From the NCBI RefSeq assembly GCF_013393905.1, contig NZ_CP040279.1:1-64000 (forward strand): a stretch of DNA of 64,000 bases. Reading direction: 5' to 3'. A program made the translations under genes and the position numbers. The notes under the pieces were generated by a model. That model ran no database searches, was not told where the DNA came from, and was given only the letters and a program-made list of their open reading frames with translations. Positions within the stretch are counted from its first letter, which is position 1, and every line of letters starts with the position of its first letter. The DNA comes from Nostoc sp. C052. Its GTDB lineage: Bacteria; Cyanobacteriota; Cyanobacteriia; Cyanobacteriales; Nostocaceae. This document shows positions 16,300 to 24,748 of the stretch, piece by piece.

Positions 16300-16653
16300 A
16301 TGAAAATCCTGAATTTCCTCAAACCCAAACCAACCCAACCAACAATTGACAGTTACGGACAAACGAGTAGCGGCGTTGAGCCAGAACAAATACGATCGCT
16401 GATGGAATGGCTGTTTGCAAGTCTGCTGAATGCTCTTTATTGTGGCAAGTCACATTTAATTTGGTACAACAGCGACAACCCAGACCCCAGTGTAGAGAAG
16501 GTAATCAACAAAGCGATGTACTGGGGTGATCCAGTTTTTCTGTATCGCTGTGGTGATAGAACAATGCCACCGCCCCAGGGCTACTACTGGCGGATGATGA
16601 ACGAACACCCATCAATGAAGATTTATCAACTCGAAGTTAGGGATGGGGAGTGA
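16300..16653 (+). CDS. 117-aa conserved protein, paralogue of 6848-7201
   Basis: Starts MKILNFLKPKPTQPTIDSYG and ends PSMKIYQLEVRDGE; identical length to the minus-strand paralogue, with conserved SLMEWLFASL, GKSHLIWYNSDNPD, FLYRCGDR and GYYWRMMNEHPS blocks. The open frame extends to 16210, but alignment with the paralogue and its leader fixes the start at 16300. Unknown function; conservation of aromatic and Cys residues suggests a folded domain under selection. Confidence 0.78.
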   Translation: MKILNFLKPKPTQPTIDSYGQTSSGVEPEQIRSLMEWLFASLLNALYCGKSHLIWYNSDNPDPSVEKVINKAMYWGDPVFLYRCGDRTMPPPQGYYWRMMNEHPSMKIYQLEVRDGE

Positions 16654-17036
16654 TAGAGCGATCGCATCTCCACGGAAATAACTGTTGAAGTGCGCCGTTC
16701 TTAGAGGAAAACCAACAGCGATCGCTATAAAGTGGGCGGGTACGCCATACCACCTTTACTATGTGTTTTCTAGTACATTACTAGCCAGTTGTGGCGAAGC
16801 GATGACCGAGCGCTGTGGGTTGGCTGCTGAGTTCTACAGCGTTGGGTCAACTTAGGCGATTTGTGACTGTTCCGTTCTGTTGATATCTCATTTAAACGGC
16901 AATTCACAGAGTTGTGATGCCAAATTGCCAGAACCTTTGAACATAGCGCTGTCACTTCAACTTTTACAAGCGTTCGCGAGTAGCGCGTCTCGTAGAGAGG
17001 AAACCCCAAGTGATTGCACCTGTCACACATTCATGT
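16654..17036. other. Intergenic, no gene seen
   Basis: Three HIP1-like sites, one inverted TTCTTAGAGGAAA core at about 16,700 and a fragment of the CGTTCGCGAGTAGCG-type repeat at about 16,970-16,990. Frames present here have repeat-derived, low-plausibility sequences. Confidence 0.5.
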
Positions 17037-17291
17037 TCATGATTTTTGATTTTGTGACTTAAACCTACCTGCAATAAACTCTCGCTTAAATAAATGTTTT
17101 GTCTTGCGTTTGGTAACTCGCTCTCGCCACATACGAAAACTGGATTCTTTCATTTGCTGCCGCATTAAGGCAATTACCTGTTTCTCTTGTAGCCCAAACT
17201 GAGTTTCAATAGCATCGAAAGACGTTCTATCTTCCCATGCCATTTCAATGATGCGATCAATAGTTTCGAGATCAAGGTTTGGTAATTTCAT
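17037..17291 (-). CDS. TIGR03643 / DUF2805 family protein
   Basis: 84 residues. The signature is complete: IDRIIEMAWEDRTSFDAIE, QFGLQEKQVIALMRQQMK, SSFRMWRERVTKRKTKH. A small helix-turn-helix-like basic protein widespread in cyanobacteria and proteobacteria, function unknown; the fold suggests DNA or RNA binding. Stands alone on the minus strand. Confidence 0.9.
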   Translation of the reverse strand: MKLPNLDLETIDRIIEMAWEDRTSFDAIETQFGLQEKQVIALMRQQMKESSFRMWRERVTKRKTKHLFKREFIAGRFKSQNQKS

Positions 17292-17450
17292 GCCGAGAGC
17301 TTGTAATTGGTCAATTCGAGCTACATCTATTTTACTTTTTGTCTTAAAGAATTACGGCGTTGCTCCCGAAAGCGGGATGATTTAGCAACTAATAAAATCT
17401 CTCCCCCTGCTCCCCCTGCTAAAATCGCTGTATTCAATACATCAACTACC

Positions 17451-17930
17451 ATGTCTGGCAAAGGATTTGGGCAGCGCCAACCTACAAAAATCGATAAAAT
17501 TGTTGAAGACGCGGTGCGTTATTGCCACAAGCGACACCCAGAAGCCCTAGACCAAATTTTTGACAATCTGCCTGTTAAGCTCAACCAGCAAGTGTTAAAT
17601 GGTACGGTTGCAGCTTTAAAAAAAGACATTGATAGCCTCAGTTGGCTGTGTGGTTATTTTGCATCCGAAATTAACAGCACTGAGGACAACCAGAAGCCTC
17701 GCCATTCTATTGCAGAACTTAGCAAATTGCTCATGATATCAGGGATGGAACCTTTCGGTGATTTTGCCCCTTACCCCGGTTGTCGCATTGTTATACTCAA
17801 CAACGATAAATTTGAAGCGCTGCCGCCTAGAGTGCAAGCAGCAGTCCAAGAAGCTTTTGATGTGGTAGAAACTAGTGGGGAAGAGGCGCAAAGGATAAAT
17901 GAGGCGCTGCTACGAGAGTTGGAAGTGTAA
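17451..17930 (+). CDS. 159-aa hypothetical protein
   Basis: From ATG 17451 (MSGKGFGQRQPTKIDKIVED); the open frame reaches 17307, but that part is encoded by a CTCCCCCTG repeat and is not protein-like. Mostly helical, with ALDQIFDNLPVKLNQQVLNG and a C-terminal FEALPPRVQAAVQEAFDVVE helix. No family recognised. It converges with the hydrolase pseudogene, 4 bp between stops. Confidence 0.6.
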   Translation: MSGKGFGQRQPTKIDKIVEDAVRYCHKRHPEALDQIFDNLPVKLNQQVLNGTVAALKKDIDSLSWLCGYFASEINSTEDNQKPRHSIAELSKLLMISGMEPFGDFAPYPGCRIVILNNDKFEALPPRVQAAVQEAFDVVETSGEEAQRINEALLRELEV

Positions 17931-17934
17931 TAAA

Positions 17935-18552
17935 TTACATGGTGGAACTGCCCAACAAACGGCGATCGCCTCCTCTAATGTAGGTATTTACTTTGATGAA
18001 CGCCTTGTAATCTTGAATTTTAGTAGCCAAGTGGGATGCTAGAAACAAACTGGCATCTTTCAAAGCTTCATAAATCTGAATACCTTCTTCTCGATATCGA
18101 ATAATTTTGTCTTGATTCCAATAATGTGGAGGTGCTTGGAGATTGCTAATTCTATCTGCTAATTTCACCATCCATATTTCTCATGGTTGCTCTTTTATCC
18201 TTCGCAAACTGTCTGACATTTGGAGATGTTTTGCTAAACTTTCATCTTTAGTCAATGCCAGTACACCATTAGCTATTGATTCACCAAATTCAGTTTTTAT
18301 TTGCTCAAAAGTGGTATCAGTATCTTCAATGGTGTCATGCAAAATAGCACATTGAATAGCAAGGTTGCCATCATGTTCTTTTTCGACACTTAGAGCTGCA
18401 ATGACTTCCATACTTACAAAACTCAAGTGCATGATGTAAGGTATATTTGACCCTGGCACTTTTTGACCTTGATGTGCGTGTGCTGCTTTCTTTAAGGCTT
18501 TGATATAACTTTCTTGTGACCAGCTTTGTAAGCTGAGTTTATATATTTCCAT
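17935..18552 (-). pseudogene. SpoT/MESH1-like HD hydrolase interrupted by an in-frame TGA
   Basis: One frame, two pieces. The first (18552-18184) carries AHAHQGQKVPGSNIPYIMH, the HD pair in AILHDTIEDTD and LALTKDE. After a TGA at 18181-18183 the same frame continues EIWMVKLADRISNLQ, the next conserved motif of this family, through to 17935. Together they make a normal single-domain (p)ppGpp-hydrolase-like protein of about 205 residues. CGA to TGA would explain the stop. An ATG four codons after it could restart translation of the second half. Lies 55 bp downstream of the ATPase gene on the same strand. Confidence 0.85.
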
Positions 18553-18607
18553 TTGCCGATTTTTGTCATAGTATGAGGCGATGAGTGTAGCGCTTGCCGG
18601 AAGCGAT

Positions 18608-19693
18608 TTATGATTTTGCAGGTTCTAATAAAACTGTTAAACTGTTTTCCCATTCATCGAAGAACCCATCAGTCCATCGGTCAATCCTGCCGTCTTTATT
18701 AATGCGTGGTGACACAACTTTAATAAAAGCTTGACCTTGGTTTTTTTGGCTTTGAAAGTAATGTAATTGCACATCTTCTGGCTCAATTTTACCACCATGC
18801 ACCGCAAGACGAATGCCGTTTAAAATCTGGTCGCTATGAGTTTCTACCACAACTTGAACGCCGCAGTTAGCAGCCAGGGCTAACAATTTACCCAGCTTTG
18901 TTTGTGCTTGGGGGTGGAGTCCTGTTTCTGGGTGTTCAATAAGAATCAATGCACCCGGACTGGAGGCGAGGATTGCAACGATAATTGGTAAAACGTAGGT
19001 AATGCTGTATCCAGCATGGTCACTAAATTTTAAGTTAACCAAATCCATATCTAGATATGCGTTAACTTGGATGCGTAGACTAGAAATTATTTCTCCCATC
19101 CATGCTTCAACTTGGTCTAGCAAATTTATTGATTTTGCTTGCGGGTGAGTGAGTTGGGCGATGGGGATTGGTTGACTACCGTATGTATAGAGAAAATGTG
19201 CTGTATATTCGCCAAGCGCCCCAATTTGTTTAAGTTCTCGCCTTTGGTAATTTAAGATTCCTGATGCAGTTGTTGCACGTTCGGATTGAAGGTGATGAAA
19301 TTCTTTACTGAAAATGCTTGACTGATAAACATCGGCATCAACAGAGTTGAATCCACTCTCTAAAAAATTTGCTTCTCTCTCTAATGAGTTGTATTTAAAG
19401 TGCCATGTTCCTTTAGTTCCGTTTTTTAAAATAAGCTCAAATCCTACATAGTCTTGTTTGGCATTTTCATACAAAGCATCATTAGCTGTGCCAATATTTA
19501 CCAAATTTCCATTGAGCAATAAACCAGTGTTTTGTAGTAAACTTTGCTGGTAAGATTGATGCAGCAGTGATAATGCTTGCAACACAGAGGATTTACCAGT
19601 GCTATTGTAACCAGAGAGCAGGGTAAGCGATTTGAATTCAACTAATTGATTCTCAAATGCTTTAAAATTTAGCAGCCGTAATGAGCTAATCAT
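18608..19693 (-). CDS. ABC-type AAA ATPase (DUF3696-like, OLD/RecF group)
   Basis: 361 residues. N-terminal ISSLRLLNFKAFENQ strand pair, Walker A GYNSTGKS at 28-35, LSLLHQSYQ after it, and late motifs LILIEHPETGLHPQAQ (Walker B, about 249-264) and VVVETHSDQILNGIRL (His switch). The end, DGRIDRWTDGFFDEW, is typical of DUF3696. Such stand-alone ATPases often belong to nuclease-linked defence modules (Septu, OLD-like), but no nuclease partner is immediately adjacent. All ATPase motifs are intact. Confidence 0.85.
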   Translation of the reverse strand: MISSLRLLNFKAFENQLVEFKSLTLLSGYNSTGKSSVLQALSLLHQSYQQSLLQNTGLLLNGNLVNIGTANDALYENAKQDYVGFELILKNGTKGTWHFKYNSLEREANFLESGFNSVDADVYQSSIFSKEFHHLQSERATTASGILNYQRRELKQIGALGEYTAHFLYTYGSQPIPIAQLTHPQAKSINLLDQVEAWMGEIISSLRIQVNAYLDMDLVNLKFSDHAGYSITYVLPIIVAILASSPGALILIEHPETGLHPQAQTKLGKLLALAANCGVQVVVETHSDQILNGIRLAVHGGKIEPEDVQLHYFQSQKNQGQAFIKVVSPRINKDGRIDRWTDGFFDEWENSLTVLLEPAKS

Positions 19694-19873
19694 TAATAGT
19701 TAAAATATAGATGTTCTTCAATTTTATTATAGTTTGTTTATCTAAAGCGATTTTGTAAGAATCTTGTTGAGCAAACCTGTATATGACAAAATCTTAAATA
19801 TATTTTGTGATTTACATTTTTGATGATTAATCAAAAAAACTAGCAGTTTATCAAGATTTAATTGGAATTATAG

Positions 19874-20053
19874 ATGGCATGTGAAAATTTTAAAGAACTT
19901 GTTAATGTTGCAATCCAAGTAGCGACCAGAAGAAATAAAAGAATGTCAGTCTTCAAGCTTGATAACACTTATTATATAGTTGATGCTAGGGAATGGGAGA
20001 ATGGTCGCGCGTATGGTCAATATATCATGACGGTAGAACCTGAGCAAAATTAA
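19874..20053 (+). CDS. 59-aa hypothetical protein
   Basis: MACENFKELVNVAIQVATRR at the start, then FKLDNTYYIVDAREWENGRAYGQYI: an amphipathic helix followed by a beta hairpin, a plausible small fold. It lies alone on the plus strand between two minus-strand genes and its stop overlaps the stop of the next gene by 4 bp. The 180-bp AT-rich gap before it could hold the promoters of this gene and of the ATPase. Confidence 0.55.
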   Translation: MACENFKELVNVAIQVATRRNKRMSVFKLDNTYYIVDAREWENGRAYGQYIMTVEPEQN

Positions 20054-20442
20054 GCGTCAGGTGTTTCATGTTGCTGAAATTTTTCCCAATTAAACTCAAG
20101 AGTCAGTATTTCAAATAGTGTTGGTGACAACACATCTAACTCTATAGGTTCACCAGTGTAGATGACATCTGGAAAGTCTTGAGGGTGAAAGATTCCGTGA
20201 GGGATACCCTCTCCTTTAAGCCACATCTTAGCTCGATAATCGATGCGTTCTCCACTTGGTAAATCAATCCAAAAATGCGGCTCAATGTATTGATGATGTT
20301 GAGTCAAAACCCCAAACATCGGTTGATGCTCAATGCTATGATTAGTTAGTATAGTGTGACAGATGCGGGTCATGCCATCACATTCAGTTTGAGAAGAATC
20401 ATAGGGGTCAAGGAGTTGCTGAATTCTTTCCCTTGGTATCAC
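20050..20442 (-). CDS. 130-aa protein with a Cys-His-Asp arrangement
   Basis: I take the GTG at 20442 because AAGGAG lies 7 nt upstream; a TTG at 20460 is inside that site. Conserved-looking residues: ECDGMTRICHTIL (Cys21, Cys28), EPHFWIDLPSGERIDYR (His56, Asp60, Asp68). The order Cys, His-x-W, Asp resembles papain-like/transglutaminase folds, but no family is recognised. Follows the Nif11-like gene with an 11-bp gap the other way round (its ribosome site overlaps that gene's stop), so the two are co-translated. Confidence 0.6.
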   Translation of the reverse strand: MIPRERIQQLLDPYDSSQTECDGMTRICHTILTNHSIEHQPMFGVLTQHHQYIEPHFWIDLPSGERIDYRAKMWLKGEGIPHGIFHPQDFPDVIYTGEPIELDVLSPTLFEILTLEFNWEKFQQHETPDA

Positions 20443-20452
20443 TTCATACTCC

Positions 20453-20713
20453 TTAATCAATTTCTTCAGACACGGCTAAGTTTTGCTCTTGCATGATTGG
20501 TGTCATCAAATGGAATATCTTTGTTAGCCCCTGGTGCAATGATTCTTGAGAGAAGTTATAGCCACGTTCAACAGCCATAGTTATGATTGCAGCCTTATCT
20601 TTTGTACGCATTGCTTCCATCAGTCGGCCTAACAACAGTTGATCTTGGAGTGCTGCTGCAAAAAATTCCATAACTTGTAGTTCACTTTGAGCAGCATCTA
20701 GTGACTCATTCAT
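20453..20713 (-). CDS. Nif11-domain-like small protein
   Basis: 86 residues; GAGGAG 8 nt upstream of the ATG. The core QVMEFFAAALQDQLLLGRLMEAMRTKDKAAIITMAVERGYNFSQESL matches the Nif11 pattern (two helices, an acidic middle, then G-Y/F-x-F-t). Nif11 domains occur in nitrogen-fixation loci and as leaders of ribosomal peptides; here there is no Gly-Gly cleavage site and no modification enzyme nearby, so a leader role is unlikely. Confidence 0.6.
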   Translation of the reverse strand: MNESLDAAQSELQVMEFFAAALQDQLLLGRLMEAMRTKDKAAIITMAVERGYNFSQESLHQGLTKIFHLMTPIMQEQNLAVSEEID

Positions 20714-20834
20714 TTTTGGACTCCTCGTGCCGAACCTCTACCAGAGTAACATTAAGCCGAATGGTATCCTTTGACGCTAAAGCCTAACTCTACTACTTCT
20801 GAAAACTGAACTTTGATATGTTATTGCCATATTG

Positions 20835-22016
20835 TCAAAAACGAGCTAGATTGCGAGACTCAGCAAAGATGTTAATGAGGTCAACAACAGCAGTTGATAG
20901 TACACCAGGAAAAGAAGCGGTATCACCAAAGACAGTAGAAAACCTAACAGCCACATCTTCTTTAAGTGCTAGCGAGAGCGAACCAGATTTACTGTAGTTT
21001 CTGTAAGCTAACTCTAAAGAGGGTTGAGCTTGTTGTAATTTTGCCTGAGACGGTAAGCGATCGCGCTTGATGTGGGAATTAAAATTAGGGTCAGCAGGTA
21101 CTAAGTTCCAAAGTTCGTTAATCGGATAGAGAGATACGGGTAAAAGGTGGTCTAAATCGTATCTGATACCATAAGAAATGTGCTTTTGTGTCCACGGGCA
21201 AACAAACTCTGTTCCTTCCATCAACAGTACATCAACATGGTTGCGTTCCCAATTCAAAGGTCTGCGGTTGTCCGGTCTATCTGTTAGCAGCTGATAAATA
21301 AAACCTCGATGCACTTTAGTGTGATTTTCTTGTTGCACTTTTTCAGTAAACAAGCACCATTCATGAATACAAAGTGCTTCAATCCACAATGACATCTCCC
21401 CAAAAGTTTGCCAGAGATCGGCTTGAATTACTAAGCATTTGTCTGCTAGTTGAGTACCTGGAATTGCTACAACTTGAGTGCTAAGTTCTGCATACTTTTT
21501 AGGTTTATTAAATACTTCCCATTCACCAAACCCTGCATATCTAACAGGCATTTCAATTGCTTTACTAATGGCAGTGAGGGCAGCTTGGTAGACTTGACGT
21601 AACGCTTTGGAGTAGGCAAGATATTTTCGCGGGACTCTCAACTCGTTCATGAGGAAAAAGCCATCGCTAGGGCTTGAGGTTCCGCCAACAATTGATTCCC
21701 ATTCACGGCGTAGTTTCTCTAACTGAGGACGAAACGACATATCATTTCGCAATTGACCGTTCAGTGTTGCTCGTTGCCCTTGCAAGATAGGTTCACTGGG
21801 TTTGACAAATGGCCAGTAGTAAGCCACCCAAAACTGTGCTAGTAAACGCAAAGGAACTGCTACGTCTGCTTTTCGGTTCCGCAAATCGGGGAAGCTGAGG
21901 ACAACATCATTAATCGCACGCAGCAAGGCAATTTTGTAGCTTGTAGCTTTTGTATCGTGCTTGAGAATTGTGCTGATAATTTTGCTTCCCGATGACATAA
22001 CAGGAGTTAAAAACAT
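20835..22016 (-). CDS. HNH endonuclease (393 aa)
   Basis: The N-terminal two thirds are helical and not recognised. The HNH core lies at about 270-320: FVCPWTQKHI, RYDLDHLLPVSLYP (Asp289-His290), NELWNLVPADPNFN (Asn304) and SHIKRDRLPS (His315/Lys317). This places it among the cyanobacterial HNH nucleases of unassigned restriction type. Its ATG overlaps the stop of the 79-aa gene by one base (TAATG), so the two form an operon. A second HNH operon starts 8 bp away on the other strand. Confidence 0.8.
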   Translation of the reverse strand: MFLTPVMSSGSKIISTILKHDTKATSYKIALLRAINDVVLSFPDLRNRKADVAVPLRLLAQFWVAYYWPFVKPSEPILQGQRATLNGQLRNDMSFRPQLEKLRREWESIVGGTSSPSDGFFLMNELRVPRKYLAYSKALRQVYQAALTAISKAIEMPVRYAGFGEWEVFNKPKKYAELSTQVVAIPGTQLADKCLVIQADLWQTFGEMSLWIEALCIHEWCLFTEKVQQENHTKVHRGFIYQLLTDRPDNRRPLNWERNHVDVLLMEGTEFVCPWTQKHISYGIRYDLDHLLPVSLYPINELWNLVPADPNFNSHIKRDRLPSQAKLQQAQPSLELAYRNYSKSGSLSLALKEDVAVRFSTVFGDTASFPGVLSTAVVDLINIFAESRNLARF

Positions 22017-22255
22017 TACTCTATAGTGTTCCCGTTTTCATCCCGTTTGATTTCTACCACAGTGACATCAAAACTTTCCCATTCTTGAACGGTAAAGCCT
22101 GCCTCGGTTTCTTCAGGAAACCTAGTTGCCATTTTCTGCCAAGCTTCTTCTTCGCTTTCAGCCCAGATATAATGACCTTGCCGTTCTCTAATGTCATCGC
22201 GCCCAGTGCAGTTGTGTAAGTATAATGCGTTACGTGTACAGCGATATTCTCTCAT
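22016..22255 (-). CDS. 79-aa protein, first gene of the minus HNH operon
   Basis: MREYRCTRNALYLHNCTGR..., with HYIWAESEEEAWQKMATRFPEE and a C-terminal FDVTVVEIKRDENG strand: a beta-helix-beta pattern like small substrate-adaptor or antitoxin-like domains; the 25169 ORF has the same general look. Translationally coupled to the HNH gene. Function unknown. Confidence 0.65.
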   Translation of the reverse strand: MREYRCTRNALYLHNCTGRDDIRERQGHYIWAESEEEAWQKMATRFPEETEAGFTVQEWESFDVTVVEIKRDENGNTIE

Positions 22256-22263
22256 AGCTGCGA

Positions 22264-23229
22264 ATGGCCAAAGATTTAGCTTACTACGTTAAGAAATTTT
22301 CTCCAAAGTCTGTTGTTGGGAAGCTAGGCTTAAATGTTAGCCCTGATGCGCCCAATAAACCGATTTTGTTACTGTCCGTCATTGAGATGATATCTCAGGG
22401 GCAAATCCGAAAAAACCAAATTCCTCTATCTGCTGAACTCATCGCCACATTTCTCAAACTGTGGAGCCACCTGGAGCCAGTACGCAAGCCTGATATAGGC
22501 TTACCTTTTTACCATCTCACTAGTGACGGTTTCTGGTATTTTGAGATGAAACTGGGGTTTGAATCATTGATTGCTGCCAAGGTGAAAATCAGAACTCCCA
22601 GTACCATTAGGCAAACTGTAGAGTATGCTTACCTCGATGATGAACTCTGGTCACTGCTGCAAAATCCCCAGGACAGGACTGTACTAACCCACACACTCAT
22701 TAATTCATGGTTTAACGAGCGTACACAGGATATAGAGTCATTATTGCAAGTCAACGCCTTTGCTGAACTACAAGACCAATTGCAGCGCACTGGTGGCAAG
22801 GTCTACCAACCAGAGGAATTAGAAGATGAGCAAGCTGTAATTGTGCGGGATGGTGCGTTCCGTAAAATCGTTGTCTCAACTTACAACCAACGCTGTGCCT
22901 TTTGCGGATTGCAAATACTTGATTCAATCGGTCAGAACATCGTTGATGGCTCACACATCAAACCATTCTCCCAGTTCTACGATGACCGCATTGATAACGG
23001 GCTGTCACTATGCAAAAATCATCACTGGGCATTTGACCGCTTTTGGTTCACCATCAACGACGATTACACCATTATTGTTGCTGAGAATCTGCGAGAAGTG
23101 TCACCACACGCTAGACCGATGCGAGAATTTAAGGGCGATCGCATTATCTTACCAAGCCAGGAGCAGTATTATCCAAGACAGGATTCTTTACAATGGCATC
23201 GTGAAGAGTTTTCAAGGCGTGCTGCATGA
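22264..23229 (+). CDS. McrA-like HNH restriction endonuclease with probable sulfur(PT)-DNA-binding domain
   Basis: 321 residues. The N-terminal half, NKPILLLSVIEMI (about 31-43) ... LPFYHLTSDGFWYFE (about 80-94), matches the SBD domain of ScoMcrA-type enzymes that recognise phosphorothioated DNA. The C-terminal HNH_2 domain has CAFC (211-214), DGSHIKPFSQF (His231), IDNGLSLCKNHHWAFD (Asn245, His254). Both domains look intact. First gene of a three-gene operon with 4-bp ATGA overlaps; the next two are a 286-aa unknown and a DUF262 protein. No dnd/ssp modification genes in the window. Confidence 0.75.
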   Translation: MAKDLAYYVKKFSPKSVVGKLGLNVSPDAPNKPILLLSVIEMISQGQIRKNQIPLSAELIATFLKLWSHLEPVRKPDIGLPFYHLTSDGFWYFEMKLGFESLIAAKVKIRTPSTIRQTVEYAYLDDELWSLLQNPQDRTVLTHTLINSWFNERTQDIESLLQVNAFAELQDQLQRTGGKVYQPEELEDEQAVIVRDGAFRKIVVSTYNQRCAFCGLQILDSIGQNIVDGSHIKPFSQFYDDRIDNGLSLCKNHHWAFDRFWFTINDDYTIIVAENLREVSPHARPMREFKGDRIILPSQEQYYPRQDSLQWHREEFSRRAA

Positions 23230-24086
23230 GTAAAAAACCTAGAGGTTGGTTTAATGAAATTGTTATTCGTCCCGTTGTTCATGTAGACGGTTACGAAAGC
23301 TATGAGAAAATGTGCGGTATTGTTGCTGATGCGTATTTTTCTGCTACCGAAAAATTATTGCTTTCATCACTCAGAAGCAACCCCAAGGATTCAAGGTATA
23401 TTAGCCTTTACACACTTTTGAAAGTAGGGCAAGCCAAATGCCCTGCTTACTGGGTAAATAATGATTTGTTGAGCGCATTGATGCAATCAAATTTAGATGT
23501 TGAAGTTGAAAATTTGCAATGGGCAATGAAAACAGGATTTTTTATGCTGCCCAAGGGTATAGTTTTTTCCCCAGAAAAACGTAGTATTGATGCAATTTTT
23601 TGGCATTATGATACATCTGATGACTTGCTTTATTGGGCTGCAATCGATGGAGATAGTGTTTTCTGCCGCAGATTCAAAGTTAGTGATAATTTAAAAAAGT
23701 TCAGATATACCGATGTTAAAGATTTTAGTCCGCAGGTAGTTGTAGAATTTAATGAATATTTGCACTCAATTTTACTACGATTGATTTTGATAATGGAGTG
23801 CCGCCCTGAACTTGTAGATACAACAAGCGAACTAGTTAGGGTGAATAGAGGTTTTGGCAAAGCGCAAGCACAAGATTTTTATCAACCACTTTGGCTAGGA
23901 CTTGGATATCGATTCAAACGTGAAGGCACGCAAAGCAGTGAAGGCAGTAGCGGTACACATGGTACTAAGAGCGTTCATTGGAGACGCGGATTCTTACGTA
24001 ATCAACCTTACGGAGAAGGCAGGCAGCAACGAAAACTAGTTTGGATTGAGCCAGTTTTAGTAATGGGTGGAAAAGAATCATCATGA
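23226..24086 (+). CDS. 286-aa protein with C-terminal HWRRGFLRNQPYG motif
   Basis: Helical, with a tryptophan-rich middle (NLQWAMKTGFFMLPKG, AIFWHYDTSDDLLYWA). The C-terminal SVHWRRGFLRNQPYGEGRQQ...LVWIEPVLV is a motif I know from uncharacterised proteins of phages and mobile elements, with a basic, possibly nucleic-acid-binding tail. ATGA overlap with both neighbours makes this a tightly coupled operon member, so it probably acts with the HNH enzyme and the DUF262 protein. Confidence 0.7.
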   Translation: MSKKPRGWFNEIVIRPVVHVDGYESYEKMCGIVADAYFSATEKLLLSSLRSNPKDSRYISLYTLLKVGQAKCPAYWVNNDLLSALMQSNLDVEVENLQWAMKTGFFMLPKGIVFSPEKRSIDAIFWHYDTSDDLLYWAAIDGDSVFCRRFKVSDNLKKFRYTDVKDFSPQVVVEFNEYLHSILLRLILIMECRPELVDTTSELVRVNRGFGKAQAQDFYQPLWLGLGYRFKREGTQSSEGSSGTHGTKSVHWRRGFLRNQPYGEGRQQRKLVWIEPVLVMGGKESS

Positions 24087-24577
24087 TGACAGACGATGAA
24101 ATTAATGCCAAATATGAATCTGCTCAAGACAGATTAATTCAAGAAATTGACAGAATAAAACTACCAGCCTTAGTTGAAAAAATCAGGTCTAATCCTAATT
24201 ACATGAGGATTGATAATTATAGTCAATCTGCTGTGAATTGGGATGATGTTAAAAAATCCCAGTTAATTGAATCTTTTCTTATTAATTTTCCTGTAATGCC
24301 AATTGTTCTCTATGAAAGGTCAGATCATACACACGAAGTTATTGATGGCAAGCAGAGGTTAAAAGCAATTGTCGATTTTTACACTAATCAATTAGTTTTG
24401 AGCGGGCTAGAAGTTAAGACAGAACTAAATGGATGCACTTATGCTACTCTTCCATATCATGCAAAGACAGTGCTGAGTGGCCATTCTCTATCTTTGATAT
24501 CGATTATCCCTTCAGAGGATGCCAGCCCCGAAGAAATAGCAAAAATCATAGAGATTATTGCAGAACGCCTTAATTAA
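24083..24577 (+). CDS. DUF262 (GmrS/SspE-type N domain) protein, 3'-truncated
   Basis: 164 residues. ParB/GmrS-like DUF262 block: VNWDDVKKSQLIESFLINFPVMPIVLYE, then HEVIDGKQRLKAIVDFY with IDGKQR at 87-92, the NTPase motif. Family members are usually 350 residues or more and continue after ERINTGG; here the frame stops right at IIAERLN, so the second domain (often an HNH) is missing. Could be a decayed GmrSD/SspE-type effector or a minimal sensor. Confidence 0.7.
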   Translation: MMTDDEINAKYESAQDRLIQEIDRIKLPALVEKIRSNPNYMRIDNYSQSAVNWDDVKKSQLIESFLINFPVMPIVLYERSDHTHEVIDGKQRLKAIVDFYTNQLVLSGLEVKTELNGCTYATLPYHAKTVLSGHSLSLISIIPSEDASPEEIAKIIEIIAERLN

Positions 24578-24672
24578 AGGGCTGCGATGGCGTACCAGAT
24601 CATCAATAGGAAAAAGGAAGCCTTGGGCTAGCGAAAATGTGTTGGCAGCTATCAGTTAGCTAAACGCAGAGA

Positions 24673-24701
24673 TTGTAAATTCATAGTAAACTATGTACAA
24701 T
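24673..24701 (+). promoter_or_regulatory. Sigma-70-type promoter for 24749
   Basis: TTGTAA (-35), exactly 17 bp, TACAAT (-10). A small inverted repeat CATAGTAAACTATG fills the spacer and could be an operator. It starts the run of plus-strand small genes to 27,858. Confidence 0.6.
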
Positions 24702-24748
24702 AGAAGAGTAAGCGATCGCACATTCTGACTATCCCGATTAAAACCATC

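Noticed and set aside
16770..17062. Overlapping ORFs on both strands before the TIGR03643 gene
   Set aside because: Repeat-derived composition and no ribosome site; shadows of intergenic repeats.
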